Shown piece after piece: positions 1-10,406 of a stretch of 38,801 nucleotides of DNA. Source of the DNA: Actinomycetota bacterium. GTDB lineage: Bacteria > Actinomycetota > Acidimicrobiia > Acidimicrobiales > Ilumatobacteraceae. The position numbers were made by a program, and so were the translations under genes. The notes below the pieces were generated by a model that made no database searches, was not told where the DNA came from, and saw only the letters and a list, made by a program, of their open reading frames with translations. The stretch is taken from assembly GCA_009700145.1 (NCBI GenBank), contig WLMQ01000002.1:1-38801 (forward strand), written 5' to 3'. The first letter of the stretch is position 1; each line of letters opens with the position of its first letter.

Positions 1-19
1 CGTCTCAGCATTTTCACCG

Positions 20-94
20 TGGGGCTAACAAGAATCGAACTTGTGACCTCATCCTTATCAGGGATGCGCTCTAACCGACTGAGCTATAGCCCCC
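20..94 (-). tRNA. tRNA-Ile (anticodon GAT)
   Basis: Reverse complement GGGGCTATAGCTCAGTCGGTTAGAGCGCATCCCTGATAAGGATGAGGTCACAAGTTCGATTCTTGTTAGCCCCA folds as a cloverleaf: 7-bp acceptor GGGGCTA/TAGCCCC, anticodon loop CTGATAA, GTTCGATTC T-loop. Same position as ileT downstream of gyrA in Mycobacterium. Confidence 0.96.
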
Positions 95-149
95 GCAGGG
101 TTACTGCAGTGTCAGAACCCTATCGGCGAGATAGGCCCGGTCTCAACCG

Positions 150-791
150 TCACGGACGATCAACCCGAGATGTTGGCGATTGTTGGGCTCGCTTAGCTGG
201 TTTTGGACTCTTTTTCGCCTCTGGTTTACCTTCCAGAATCGTCACTCGGATGCCGCCCACCAAATCGGTGATCAGATTGAACGTCGTCACCGCCAAAATG
301 GCCAAACCGGTCACACCGATAACAACGAACAGTCCAAGAACCCACGCCTGATGGAAGAGTTCACCACCTTTGAACTGAAAAGTGTCCCAGCCGAAACTTT
401 CCATGAACCGCTCGACGTTGTCGACAGTTCCGGTTGCGTTGGCAACATTCCATAAAAGCACGCCGGTCAACAGCAGCGTCAAATACAAAACAAAATGGAA
501 CACCAGGGTCACCCGAAAAACACTCCAAGGGTCTATGTGGCGCACAATGCGGGTGGTTCGTCGCACCGCTGGTCGTTCAAACGACACACTTCGGCGAACC
601 GGTTCTTCTGGTAACAGTTCGTTAGGAATCGTCTCAGTAGGCGACGGCGTTCTGATGAGTTGAGTAGGAAGGGCTTCGGTTCGCGGGAGTGAACCAGTGT
701 TTGAGCGCGTCACTGGACTGTCGTCGGGGACGACTGCAGGAACTATAAAGAACGGGTCGTCAGATTCGGCCACAGTGTCAGCGTAGAACAC
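150..791 (-). CDS. DUF3566-family membrane protein (Rv0007-like)
   Basis: C-terminal DPWSVFRVTLVFHFVLYLTLLLTGVLLW...GGIRVTILE with two TM helices; located between gyrA and tRNA-Ile as expected for DUF3566. Confidence 0.85.
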   Translation of the reverse strand: MFYADTVAESDDPFFIVPAVVPDDSPVTRSNTGSLPRTEALPTQLIRTPSPTETIPNELLPEEPVRRSVSFERPAVRRTTRIVRHIDPWSVFRVTLVFHFVLYLTLLLTGVLLWNVANATGTVDNVERFMESFGWDTFQFKGGELFHQAWVLGLFVVIGVTGLAILAVTTFNLITDLVGGIRVTILEGKPEAKKSPKPAKRAQQSPTSRVDRP

Positions 792-823
792 TTACCCACC
801 GAGTTTGTGTCGCTTTGGATCTC

Positions 824-1141
824 TCAGTTCGCGTTGCTGGCTGTTGCCTGCGCTTGCACTCCATCAAGTTCAATCACGACAACGACGACGACGCCTTGAT
901 CCGCGATGGTTTGCACCTCAAGCGACACGATGCGCGCCTGATTTAACGCGACTAATTGTTGGGCGACACTTTCGCCACTTTCAACAGCAGCGAGAGCGGC
1001 CGCATCAGCCACTGTTTGAGCCGACATCGATGTCGTCAATTTTTGTTCAACGGCAACCAAGGCCAGAGACCATGAAAATGACAATGCCAGCACCCCCATC
1101 ATCAGGATGCTGGCATTACCTCGATCGGTTTGTTGCCTCAC
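824..1141 (-). CDS. TadE/Rv3654c-like small secreted or pilin-like protein
   Basis: 105 aa ORF, N-terminal [28 protein letters not shown] followed by [14 protein letters not shown], typical of TadE/TadG-like proteins; start overlaps the gyrA stop by 4 nt (ATGA). Confidence 0.65.
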   Translation of the reverse strand: MRQQTDRGNASILMMGVLALSFSWSLALVAVEQKLTTSMSAQTVADAAALAAVESGESVAQQLVALNQARIVSLEVQTIADQGVVVVVVIELDGVQAQATASNAN

Positions 1142-3621
1142 TCGTCGTCGTCGGTGGCAAGAATCAACGCAACTGATGTGACGGCCTGTCCAGGCTCGAC
1201 AGTCATCACTCGTACACCAGTCGCAGTACGACCTTGTGACGAGATGTTGCGCACGTCTGTGCGAATGGTGGAGCCACCAGAGGTCACTGCCACAATTTCG
1301 TCGTCGAGGCCGGCCATGAATGCTGCAACGACCGCGCCTTTCTTTTCACCAATTTGAATTCCGCGCACACCGATACCACCACGGGTTTGACTGCGGAACT
1401 TATCGAGTTGAGTGCGCTTTCCGTATCCGGCTTCAGTCACCATCAAGATTGCGGCATCGTCACGAGCAACATCGACGCTCACCACTTTGTCGCCGGGTCG
1501 CAATTTCATACCTCGCACACCAGCGGCAGCACGGCCCATTGGACGAACTTCGTTTTCAGAGAAGCGGATAGTCATACCTGACTTGCTCACCATGAAGATG
1601 TCGTCTGAGCCGCTTGTTTCGATAACTCGAACCAATTCGTCGTTGTCACGCAAGTTAAGTGCAATCAAACCATCGCGACGACCATTGTCGTACTCATTGA
1701 ATGCCGTCTTTTTCACGACACCATCGCGCGTTGCGAAGAACAAGAACCTTTCGGCATCGAAGTTGCGTGTGTCAATAATTGCCTCAATAGTTTCGCCCAT
1801 TTGCAACGGCAACAAGTTGACGATCGGAACGCCCTTTGTGGCACGTTCGCGCTCGGGTAACTCGTGCGCTCGCAAACGATAGACCCGTCCCCTGTTCGAG
1901 AAGAACAGTAAGTACGCGTGCGCTCCCGTGAAGATGACGTGCTTCACGATGTCGTCAGTCTTAAGTTTCGCGCCGGTGACGCCCTTGCCGCCACGTCCTT
2001 GATTCTTAAAGTTCGACGCAAGAACCGTTTTGATGTACTGGGCTTCGGTCATGACAACCACCAGCTCGGTGTCATCGACGAGGTCTTCAATGCTCATGTC
2101 CCCAGAATCAAAAGTGATCGGGCACACGCGAGGGGTTGCATGCTCTTCTTTGATGGCCAACATCTCTTCAGAGATCACTCCACGTAACTTTGCGTCATCA
2201 GCCAAAATCGACTTCAGTTCGGCGATGCGTTCGTTGAGTTGACCCATTTCAGATTCAAGATCGATTCGTGACAAACGCGTGAGTTGACGCAGTTGCATGT
2301 CAAGGATGTCAATGGCCTGAACTTCGGTGAAGTCGTATGGCGCAACCATCAATGCGGCTTTTGCTGCGGGGGCATCTTCGCTTTCACGAATCAACTTGAT
2401 GATCTGATCGATGACATTGAGCGCCTTCAATCGACCGTCGAGCAAGTGCAAACGTCGTTCGGCCTTATCAAGACGGAATTCAGTACGACGAGTCAATACT
2501 TCGATCTGGTGGCGGATGTATCCGTTCAGAGCATCAGCCAACGTCAGTTGACGCGGAACGCCGTCGACCAACGCAACCATGTTGACACCGAAACTTGTTT
2601 GCAGTTGTGTCTGCTTGAACAAGTTGTTGAGCACAACATTGGCGTTGGCATCACGCTTGAGTTGAATCGTGAGATACGTCTTGCCACCAGATGATCCGTC
2701 GTTGACATCGGCGATGCCATCAAGTTCGCCGTTGTCGACGAGTTCTTGTATGCGACCAGCAATTGCCGAACAACTGGTTTGGTACGGCAACTCGGTGACA
2801 ACAATTTGCATTCCGCCACGCTTAGTTTCTTCAATCGCAGCAGTTGCGCGCATCTTGATGCTGCCACGACCAGTGCGGTACGCGTCCATGATTCCGGAAC
2901 GACCAAGAATTGCGCCACCGGTCGGGAAGTCGGGACCTTTCACAAAAGCCATCAGGTCTTCAGTGGTCGCAGTCGGGTTCATGAGCAAGTGGATACATGC
3001 GTCAATAACTTCACCCAAGTTGTGGGGCGGAATGTTGGTTGCCATACCAACAGCAATTCCTTGTACGCCGTTCACCAACAAGTTAGGGAAACGTGCGGGT
3101 AGCACGACTGGCTCTTCGCGCGAGCCGTCATAGGTTGGAATCATGTCGACAGTGTTTTCGTCAATGTCGGCCAACAGGTGCATCGCTAATGGATGCAAAC
3201 GGCATTCGGTGTAACGACTGGCGGCTGGACCAAAGTCGGGTGAGCCGTAGTTGCCGTGGAAGGCAATCAATGGGTGACGTAGTGAGAACGGCTGAGCCAT
3301 ACGCACCAAGGCGTCATAAATCGCGCTGTCACCGTGGGGGTGATACTTGGCCATCGTGTCACCACTGACACGAGCTGATTTTACGAATGGTCGATCGGGA
3401 CGGAATCCCTGTTCTTCCATGTCCCAAATAATGCGGCGGTGAACTGGCTTCAATCCGTCGCGTACATCGGGAAGCGCTCGCGACATGATGACTGACATTG
3501 CGTAGTCAAGGAACGATCGTTCCATTTCGTCTTGCAACGAAACGGGCTGAACGGGAATGTTTGGTTCGTCTGGTGTGGCGCCTTCGTCGGGCGTGGAGGG
3601 AGGAGTCTTTTTGCTTGCCAT
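1138..3621 (-). CDS. gyrA: DNA gyrase subunit A
   Basis: 827 aa with [29 protein letters not shown], the [26 protein letters not shown], and C-terminal beta-pinwheel repeats. Confidence 0.98.
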   Translation of the reverse strand: MASKKTPPSTPDEGATPDEPNIPVQPVSLQDEMERSFLDYAMSVIMSRALPDVRDGLKPVHRRIIWDMEEQGFRPDRPFVKSARVSGDTMAKYHPHGDSAIYDALVRMAQPFSLRHPLIAFHGNYGSPDFGPAASRYTECRLHPLAMHLLADIDENTVDMIPTYDGSREEPVVLPARFPNLLVNGVQGIAVGMATNIPPHNLGEVIDACIHLLMNPTATTEDLMAFVKGPDFPTGGAILGRSGIMDAYRTGRGSIKMRATAAIEETKRGGMQIVVTELPYQTSCSAIAGRIQELVDNGELDGIADVNDGSSGGKTYLTIQLKRDANANVVLNNLFKQTQLQTSFGVNMVALVDGVPRQLTLADALNGYIRHQIEVLTRRTEFRLDKAERRLHLLDGRLKALNVIDQIIKLIRESEDAPAAKAALMVAPYDFTEVQAIDILDMQLRQLTRLSRIDLESEMGQLNERIAELKSILADDAKLRGVISEEMLAIKEEHATPRVCPITFDSGDMSIEDLVDDTELVVVMTEAQYIKTVLASNFKNQGRGGKGVTGAKLKTDDIVKHVIFTGAHAYLLFFSNRGRVYRLRAHELPERERATKGVPIVNLLPLQMGETIEAIIDTRNFDAERFLFFATRDGVVKKTAFNEYDNGRRDGLIALNLRDNDELVRVIETSGSDDIFMVSKSGMTIRFSENEVRPMGRAAAGVRGMKLRPGDKVVSVDVARDDAAILMVTEAGYGKRTQLDKFRSQTRGGIGVRGIQIGEKKGAVVAAFMAGLDDEIVAVTSGGSTIRTDVRNISSQGRTATGVRVMTVEPGQAVTSVALILATDDDE

Positions 3622-5573
3622 CAGATATCGAGGAACCTTACGTCTTTAGCGTTGGTCTGAATGAAGTGCTTACGACTTTCAACGTCGTCGCCCATGAGCA
3701 CGCCCATGACTTCATCGGCCAATGCCGCTTCATCAACTGTTACTTGCAACAAAGTTCGCGTTCCATCCAACATGGTCGTTGAACGCAACTCTTCCCAGTC
3801 CATTTCACCAAGACCCTTCAGTCGCTGGAATTCTTTTTTGTGATTGGGGTGTTCTTCAAGGAATCGCGTCTTCGCAATATCGTCCTTGAGGTAAATCTTC
3901 ACCTTGCCGACTTCGGTTGAGAACAACGGAGGCTGTGCGATGTACACAAAACCTGCTTCAACAAGCGGGCGCATTTGACGGAAGAAGAATGTCAACAACA
4001 ATGTACGAATGTGGCTGCCGTCAACATCAGCGTCAGCCAAGATGATGATCTTGTGATAGCGCGCTTTCGCTGCATCGAACTCATCGCCCACGCCGCCGCC
4101 GATTGCGGTGACAAGTGCGATGACTTCATTGTTCTTGAGCATCTTGTCGAGGCGAGCGCGTTCAACGTTCAGAATCTTTCCGCGAATCGGCAAGATTGCC
4201 TGTGTACGCGGGTCGCGTGCGTCAAGTGCTGTGCCACCTGCTGAGTCACCTTCAACAATAAAGATTTCACTCTCTGCTGGATTGCCGCTACTGCAGTCTT
4301 TCAACTTGTCAGGCATACCCGCGCCAGCAAGTGCTGTTTTACGCCGCACAGCATTACGGGCATTCTTCGCAGCAACTCGCGCTTGCGCTGCTGCTAAAGC
4401 CTTCTTGACAATCTTGTTGGCTTCGGTCGGATTTTCATCTAGCCATTCGGCCAGACGTTCGTTTGTTACCTTCTGCACAAATGAACGCATGGAAACGTTT
4501 CCGAGTTTGGCTTTGGTCTGACCCTCGAATTGCGGTTCGCCCAACTTGACCGAGATGATGGCGGTGATTCCTTCACGGATATCTTCACCTAGCAAGTTGT
4601 CGTCTTTTTCTTTCAGAAGTCCGCGGTTCTTGGCGTACTTATTGACAACACTCGTCAACGCAGTCTTGAAACCTTCAACGTGCATTCCGCCTTCAACGGT
4701 GCTGATGCCGTTGGCGTAACCATGAATACCTTCGTGATATCCGTTGTTCCACTGAAGTGCGATGTCGAGCATTTGACCTTCGTCTTCATCTTCGTAGTAA
4801 GCGACTTTGCTAAACAAAGCTTCTTTCGACTGATTGAGATGCTTCACGAAGTCGACAATGCCGCCCTTGTATTGGAAAGTCACGTCTTGGGTCTTGCCGA
4901 TGCGCTCGTCTTTAAAAACAATTTCGAGTCCGCGATTCAAGAAAGCCATGGTTTGTAATCGCTCAAGAACTGTGCGCGCCACAAATTCGGTTCCTTCTGA
5001 AGCAAAGATGGTCTGATCGGGCCAGAAAGTGACCGACGTGCCGTTCTTACGTCCACGAGCGGGGGTGTCGCCAGTAATGGCAATCTTTCCTTTTGGTTTT
5101 CCACCGTCTTCAAACTCAAGTTCGTAACGCTGACCACCGCGATCAATTTCAAGTATGAGTTTGGTTGAGAGTGCATTAACTACCGAGACACCCACGCCGT
5201 GCAGGCCGCCAGAAACTTTGTAGCCCTCGCCGCCGAACTTTCCGCCGGCGTGCAGCACCGTCAAAACAACTTCGGCTGCGCTCTTGCCTTTATGCGGGCC
5301 TGATGGATATGGGTCAACCGGAATACCGCGACCGTTGTCATCAACACGGCAACCGCCGTTCTCGAGCAGGGTCACACCAATAGTGGTGCAATGACCAGCC
5401 ATTGCTTCGTCGACGGCGTTGTCGACGACTTCCCAAATCAAATGGTGAAGACCCGTCAGACCAGTCGAACCGATGTACATACCAGGTCGTTTGCGAACAG
5501 GATCAAGACCTTCGAGAACCTGAATATCTTTGGCGCCGTAATCGCCTGTGGTGGTAGTGCTTTTATTGGACAC
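3621..5573 (-). CDS. gyrB: DNA gyrase subunit B
   Basis: [63 protein letters not shown] is open to 5642; a GTG at 5573 preceded by AAGAGGAA is the likelier start ([16 protein letters not shown]). Confidence 0.96.
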   Translation of the reverse strand: MSNKSTTTTGDYGAKDIQVLEGLDPVRKRPGMYIGSTGLTGLHHLIWEVVDNAVDEAMAGHCTTIGVTLLENGGCRVDDNGRGIPVDPYPSGPHKGKSAAEVVLTVLHAGGKFGGEGYKVSGGLHGVGVSVVNALSTKLILEIDRGGQRYELEFEDGGKPKGKIAITGDTPARGRKNGTSVTFWPDQTIFASEGTEFVARTVLERLQTMAFLNRGLEIVFKDERIGKTQDVTFQYKGGIVDFVKHLNQSKEALFSKVAYYEDEDEGQMLDIALQWNNGYHEGIHGYANGISTVEGGMHVEGFKTALTSVVNKYAKNRGLLKEKDDNLLGEDIREGITAIISVKLGEPQFEGQTKAKLGNVSMRSFVQKVTNERLAEWLDENPTEANKIVKKALAAAQARVAAKNARNAVRRKTALAGAGMPDKLKDCSSGNPAESEIFIVEGDSAGGTALDARDPRTQAILPIRGKILNVERARLDKMLKNNEVIALVTAIGGGVGDEFDAAKARYHKIIILADADVDGSHIRTLLLTFFFRQMRPLVEAGFVYIAQPPLFSTEVGKVKIYLKDDIAKTRFLEEHPNHKKEFQRLKGLGEMDWEELRSTTMLDGTRTLLQVTVDEAALADEVMGVLMGDDVESRKHFIQTNAKDVRFLDI

Positions 5574-5766
5574 GTATTCCTCTTGGGTGGGTTTAGAAGG
5601 CCGTAACGACTGTGTGCTCCGGACGAAAATCTTGGGCGACACGATGGCTCAACACAACGAAAAAATCTTAGTCGCTAACAACCTCTTAAGCGCGTCAATA
5701 CGGGCCTCATACGCAGGGCAAATACACTATTTTTTGGCATGTTTTTATGATCCGAAATTGAACCAA

Positions 5767-6075
5767 TTACCGGCGTCGTTGCACACGAATTTCGAGCCGC
5801 TCAACGGGCATCGCTCCCCCAACATTGAGACGGGTCAAAAGGTCGGCTTCAAGAAATTTCAATTGGGTCGCCCAGGCTGGTTCGTCGACCTCAACAATTA
5901 AAGTTCCGGCATCAAGTTTGAGAGGTTTGACATGACTACAGACGGGTTCGCCCACGATTTCGGCCCATCGTGAAAAGACCGTCACGGTGGTCTGGCGATC
6001 GCCACCCCGCAACGACTTGAGAAGTCGATCAATACTGCTCGAAATCGGGGTTGGTTCAGGATTGATCGGTGACAA
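5767..6075 (-). CDS. DUF721/DciA-family protein (putative replicative helicase loader)
   Basis: 102 aa with VFSRWAEIVGEPVCSHVKPLKLDAGTLIVEVDEPAWATQLKFLEADLLTRLN, the DUF721 core; lies between recF and gyrB like Rv0004. Confidence 0.85.
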   Translation of the reverse strand: MSPINPEPTPISSSIDRLLKSLRGGDRQTTVTVFSRWAEIVGEPVCSHVKPLKLDAGTLIVEVDEPAWATQLKFLEADLLTRLNVGGAMPVERLEIRVQRRR

Positions 6076-7144
6076 CGGCGCCTCCTTCGATTCGCAGCAC
6101 CCGGTCGGGTCGCGCGGCCTCAGGAAGAGCGCTTGCGGTCGTGATGACGACCTGACCTTTAGGCAAGTGGGTCAGCAGTGCCGTGCATCGATCGGGGTCG
6201 AGTTCGGACAAAACGTCATCGAGAACCAGCAATGGTGTCATGTCAGTCTTTTCGGCAACTAACTGGTGGGCGGCGAGCCGCAACGAGAGCGCCAACGATC
6301 GCATTTCGCCTTGACTGGCGTGGGTTCGCGCTGGTAACGAACCAAGGTACAGATCGATGTCGTCTCGATGGGGTCCGACGGTTGACACGCCTCGCCTAAT
6401 GTCGTCTTGTCGCGCAGTTGCTAACGCCATTCCTAGACCCGTTCGTCGCCAGGCTGGTTCGTATTGCAAGGTCACAGCCATTAGTTGGCCAGCCAAGTGT
6501 TGATAGGCCTGTTGCACTAGCGGTTGAAGTTGCGCGAGCACCGTGGCTCGTTCGTGACCAATTTCGTTTCCGATCGCGGCAAGTTTTTCGTCCCAAACAT
6601 CAAGAGTGAACCCAACCTCTTCGGTCAGACGACCATTTGCTTGACGTAAAAGCGTGTTGCGTTGTTTTAAAACACGATCAAGTTCAAGGCGTAACGCGTC
6701 GTTGCGTAACGCCAGGCTTACCAACGTTTCGTCAACGAAACGTCGTCGTTCGGACGGTGAACCTTTTATAAGTTCAAGATCATCTGGCGAGAAAACAGTG
6801 ACGCGCAGTACTCCAAGTAAATCACGCGTGCGCGGTAGTCGTTGTTTGTTGACTTGAACAATGGTTCGTCCTTGACGTTGAATCTGCACTTCAACTTGTA
6901 ACTCGCGACCATCGTTGTGGCGCACGACTGCGCGAATCGTCGCGAAATCTGCACCTTCACGAACTAAGGCAACTGGCGGTACTTGACGAAAACTGTCGAG
7001 TGTTGCCAAGAACGCCATCGCTTCAGCAACGTTGGTTTTTCCTTGCGCGTTGCGCCCAACAATTGCTGTGACACCAGACGTCAATGCAAACGACGCGTTG
7101 ATGTAATTGCGGAAATCGACGAGCTCTAATTGCTCGACGATCAT
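6056..7144 (-). CDS. recF: DNA replication/repair protein RecF
   Basis: Walker A VGRNAQGKTNVAEAM, N-terminal LELVDFRNY, C-terminal LLVLDDVLSELDPDR. Confidence 0.97.
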   Translation of the reverse strand: MIVEQLELVDFRNYINASFALTSGVTAIVGRNAQGKTNVAEAMAFLATLDSFRQVPPVALVREGADFATIRAVVRHNDGRELQVEVQIQRQGRTIVQVNKQRLPRTRDLLGVLRVTVFSPDDLELIKGSPSERRRFVDETLVSLALRNDALRLELDRVLKQRNTLLRQANGRLTEEVGFTLDVWDEKLAAIGNEIGHERATVLAQLQPLVQQAYQHLAGQLMAVTLQYEPAWRRTGLGMALATARQDDIRRGVSTVGPHRDDIDLYLGSLPARTHASQGEMRSLALSLRLAAHQLVAEKTDMTPLLVLDDVLSELDPDRCTALLTHLPKGQVVITTASALPEAARPDRVLRIEGGAVVTDQS

Positions 7145-7151
7145 CGCGCGA

Positions 7152-8243
7152 TCACGACTTCAGTGGCATCAACAAGTATGTGAACTCATTCTGATCGACA
7201 CCACGAATAAGAGCTAGTTTGCCTGGTTCGCTGGTTTGAATGGTGATTTCATCAGTTCCGCACGCTTCAAGACCAGACGCCAAAAGTTCATTATTGAAAC
7301 GAATCTCAATATCGCTACCAGAAGAAACCGCATCGATTTGTTCGGTTGCTTCACCGTTGTCTGGCGTCACCATTCGTAACGTCACAGCATCGCCGGCAAC
7401 CTGCAAACGCAAAGGCGTTCCAATCGGGTCACGCGCAACCAACTTCACGCGACGAATCGCATCAATCATTGCTTCGCGCGAAACCTTCAACGTGTTTGGC
7501 AAATTTGGTGGAATTAAGCGCTTGTAATCAGCAAATGCGCCCTTAAGGAGTCGTGTCACCAAGCGAATGTTGCCGACTTCAAAAGTTGCATCGTTCTCGG
7601 TGATGTTGATCGATACACGATCAGCGGTACCGAGTAGTCGTTGCAATTCATTTAGGGCGCGGGCCGGAACAACGAAGTTCGCTTCATCAGGAATCACGTT
7701 GGCTGCGATGTCGCGAATGGCCATCCGATACGAGTCGGTCGCAACGAGGCGAAGTTTTCCTTCGACGCCCGTCATCAAGACGCCGGTATACACACCACGA
7801 GCATCATCGTTACTGGCGGCGCGGACAACTTGCTTGAGCGCTTCAGACAAATCTTTCGCCGCCATCGGTGCACCTTCACCAACTGTGCCCGACCACTTTG
7901 GAAAGTCGTCGCCCGCACCAATCGGAACTGTGAAGTTCACACGACCAGCCGAGATATCAACTTTTTCTTCGCCAAGATCAAATTCAACTGCGCCCGAAGG
8001 AAGCGAACGAACAACTTCACTGGTGAGTTTTGCTGGAACTAAAACGACTCCGTCTTTCATTCCAGAAACAGTGAGACTCACATCAATCGTTAAGTCACCG
8101 TCGGTGCCGGTGACGCGTAAGAGTTCACCAGCAAGAACTAAACGCAAACACGACAATGTTGGATTGGTCGCTCGACCAGTAGACGCACGACTTGCGGCTC
8201 CGAATGCCTCAGCGAGGACTTCACGTTCACACCGAAATTTCAC
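7152..8243 (-). CDS. dnaN: DNA polymerase III beta sliding clamp
   Basis: 363 aa, MKFRCEREVLAEAFGAASRAS... ending in ...LMPLKS; between recF and dnaA. Confidence 0.97.
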   Translation of the reverse strand: MKFRCEREVLAEAFGAASRASTGRATNPTLSCLRLVLAGELLRVTGTDGDLTIDVSLTVSGMKDGVVLVPAKLTSEVVRSLPSGAVEFDLGEEKVDISAGRVNFTVPIGAGDDFPKWSGTVGEGAPMAAKDLSEALKQVVRAASNDDARGVYTGVLMTGVEGKLRLVATDSYRMAIRDIAANVIPDEANFVVPARALNELQRLLGTADRVSINITENDATFEVGNIRLVTRLLKGAFADYKRLIPPNLPNTLKVSREAMIDAIRRVKLVARDPIGTPLRLQVAGDAVTLRMVTPDNGEATEQIDAVSSGSDIEIRFNNELLASGLEACGTDEITIQTSEPGKLALIRGVDQNEFTYLLMPLKS

Positions 8244-8287
8244 GGCTGATCTCCTTCATTGTTGTCATCACGTCTTGATGAGGATTT

Positions 8288-8475
8288 GAGATAGTTCTAA
8301 TAATAAGGGCTGTGGATTGTGGATGAAGTCTCATTCGCCCAGCGTGAGATGAGAAACGACCCGCGCACACTTGTGCACAGCTATCCACACCCAAACTGCA
8401 GTCGCTTGTTGAGGCGGGGGATAACTGTTGGTTGCCCACACGATGCGAGCGCTTATGCACACGAGATGTACACAG
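8288..8475. other. Probable chromosomal replication origin (oriC) in the dnaA-dnaN intergenic region
   Basis: Non-coding gap 8244-8518 with several DnaA-box-like 9-mers: TGTGGATTG 8311-8319, TGTGGATGA 8318-8326, TTGTGCACA 8371-8379, CTATCCACA 8381-8389, TTGCCCACA 8432-8440, TTATGCACA 8453-8461. An AT-rich taataataa lies at 8298-8306. Confidence 0.85.
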
Positions 8476-8518
8476 TCTGTTGATCATGCGCGAAGAGGTG
8501 TGTTGAATGAAATTCATG

Positions 8519-9916
8519 TCAGCTCAACTTCAAGTTTTTCACAAGCATGGTGACTCGATCGTAGGTCTCACTGCGCTCAGCCATCAGACGCGTGATTTTG
8601 TCGACGGCATGAATCACGGTCGTGTGGTCGCGTCCACCAAAGAGTCGAGCAATGGCCGGATAGGACAAATCGGTGAGTTCGCGGAAAACATACATGGCTT
8701 CCTGGCGCGCCATCACGAGTGGTCGCTGGCGACTCTTTCCTCTGAGCGCATCGACCCCGAAGCCCAAGATCCCAGCAATTTCGGTCAATAGTTCTTGGTC
8801 GGTCCGGTGCTTGGGCGCCGTACTTGGCAGCAAGTCTTCCAAAAGCCGTTCAGCCTGGGGCACCGTCATGTCAACGCGATTGAGACTTGAGTAGGCACTA
8901 ACTCGGATGAGCGCGCCCTCAAGTTCACGAATGTTGCTCGTGACCCGAGAAGCGATGTATTCGAGAACGTCCCCAGGGACAACTGTGCCTTCGCGTTCGG
9001 CCTTGTTGCGCAAAATGGCGAGGCGGGTTTCAAGGTCGGGGGGTTGAACATCGGTGATGAGGCCCCATCGGAAACGGCCAATCAATCGATCTTCAAGGTT
9101 CGGGATGGCATCAGGAACTCGGTCAGACGAGATAACGATCTGTTTGTTAGCCCCGTGCAACGAGTTGAAGGTGTGAAAGAACTCTTCTTGGAGTCCCTCT
9201 TTGCCTTCCATGAACTGGATGTCGTCAATGAGTAGCACGTCAATATCGCGATAGCGGCGCTTGAAGTTGGCGATGGTGTTGTTACGAATTCCATCAACGT
9301 ATTCGTTGAGGAAAGTTTCCGTCGAGATGTATCGCACCTGGTAGTGGCTGTAGTTCTGGAGAACATAATGGCCTATTGCGTGCAAAAGATGGGTCTTGCC
9401 CAGACCAGCCGAACCGTAAATAAACAGCGGGTTGTACGAACGGGCTGGGGTTTCGGCAACTCGTTGGGCTGCGGCGAGGGCGAAACTGTTTGAGGCACCC
9501 TTGACGAAAGTTTCGAAGGTGTAGCGCGGGTTGAGTCCGGCGCGGCCAGCCATCTCTTGAACTTTGTCCGCCGACGGGGCATCGTGACGCGTTGATTTTG
9601 CGGGCGTCGGCGTCGCCTGTGCGGGCGCCGGCTGCGGGGTTGGTTCAGATACGACCTCGGGTGAGTCGTTTGAAACGACCTCAACGTCAAGTTGTTTTGA
9701 TCCCGCACCGATTTCGGTCAGGGCATCAAGAACAAGCGGCAAATAACGCGAGGTGATTTTGTCGCGGACTGTTCCGCTCGGAACGGCTAGTCGCAAAGTG
9801 GTTTCATCGCTCGGAAGCGAATGAACATCTTTGAAAGTTGAGTACCACACCGCGTCAGAGACTTGGGCGCGCAGCAGTTGCGATACTGCTGTCCACAAGT
9901 CCTCTGTGCGTTCCAC
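8519..9916 (-). CDS. dnaA: Chromosomal replication initiator protein DnaA
   Basis: 465 aa with NPRYTFETFVKGASNSFALAAAQRVAE, Walker A GSAGLGKTHLLHAIGH, LLIDDIQFMEGKE, and C-terminal GGRDHTTVIHAVDKI. Confidence 0.99.
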   Translation of the reverse strand: MERTEDLWTAVSQLLRAQVSDAVWYSTFKDVHSLPSDETTLRLAVPSGTVRDKITSRYLPLVLDALTEIGAGSKQLDVEVVSNDSPEVVSEPTPQPAPAQATPTPAKSTRHDAPSADKVQEMAGRAGLNPRYTFETFVKGASNSFALAAAQRVAETPARSYNPLFIYGSAGLGKTHLLHAIGHYVLQNYSHYQVRYISTETFLNEYVDGIRNNTIANFKRRYRDIDVLLIDDIQFMEGKEGLQEEFFHTFNSLHGANKQIVISSDRVPDAIPNLEDRLIGRFRWGLITDVQPPDLETRLAILRNKAEREGTVVPGDVLEYIASRVTSNIRELEGALIRVSAYSSLNRVDMTVPQAERLLEDLLPSTAPKHRTDQELLTEIAGILGFGVDALRGKSRQRPLVMARQEAMYVFRELTDLSYPAIARLFGGRDHTTVIHAVDKITRLMAERSETYDRVTMLVKNLKLS

Positions 9917-9943
9917 CTGCTACTCCTTCAAAAATTTGGCCAC

Positions 9944-9976
9944 CCATCCACAAGCGTGTCCACAACTTGTGGACAA
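9944..9976. promoter_or_regulatory. DnaA-box cluster upstream of dnaA (candidate autoregulatory element)
   Basis: ccatccaca 9944-9952, gtgtccaca 9956-9964, TGTGGACAA 9968-9976 (= TTGTCCACA on the minus strand). 9957-9975 is the perfect palindrome TGTCCACAA-C-TTGTGGACA. Confidence 0.75.
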
Positions 9977-10075
9977 CTTATTGACGAATGTTTTAGGCTT
10001 CTGACCAGCGCTGACGCCGATCACTCAAGGGGTCGAGCTGATCTCAAAACCTTGGGATTGATGACCTTAGCAGGC

Positions 10076-10084
10076 TGTGGATAA
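10076..10084 (-). promoter_or_regulatory. Single consensus DnaA box between dnaA and rpmH
   Basis: TGTGGATAA, reverse complement TTATCCACA. Confidence 0.7.
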
Positions 10085-10271
10085 TCCGCAAAACACGGAG
10101 ATCCTGGGCTAGGGTTGCCCCCATCGGTCTTTCGCCCGTAGCCTGCTTCAATGCGCTTGACAAGCGTTATGTGGTTCGGTCCGCATGCAGGTTGTCGAGT
10201 CGGCTGATTATTGGCCACTACCTGGTGTTTCTCGCCCGGATGGGGCAAAACCAGGAATTGAGGAGTTTGTA

Positions 10272-10406
10272 ATGAAGCGTACGTATCAACCAAATCAAAA
10301 GCGTCGTTCGGCCAAGCATGGCTTTCGCGCCCGCATGTCCACCCGCGCCGGGCGAGCAATTTTGAAAGCCCGACGCTTGAAGGGCCGCAAGAAGCTGTCG
10401 GCTTGA
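10272..10406 (+). CDS. rpmH: 50S ribosomal protein L34
   Basis: [44 protein letters not shown]; aggag upstream of the ATG. Confidence 0.98.
   Translation: MKRTYQPNQKRRSAKHGFRARMSTRAGRAILKARRLKGRKKLSA

Noticed and set aside
876-896. Simple ACGACAACGACGACGACG repeat
   Set aside because: As a stand-alone repeat element it is only a short triplet run encoding poly-Val in the TadE-like ORF; too short to be a mobile or regulatory repeat.
1412-1882. Long plus-strand ORFs antisense to gyrA (also 2284-2694, 2669-3133, 4108-4521)
   Set aside because: Shadow ORFs opposite clearly coding gyrA/gyrB; no recognisable domains and Arg/Ser-rich composition typical of antisense frames.
7567-8289. 240-aa plus-strand ORF antisense to dnaN
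   Set aside because: Lies entirely opposite dnaN and its upstream region; low-complexity Ser/Thr/Arg composition, no domain.
10021-10359. 112-aa minus-strand ORF covering the dnaA-rpmH gap and rpmH
   Set aside because: Antisense to rpmH and overlapping DnaA boxes; no known motif.
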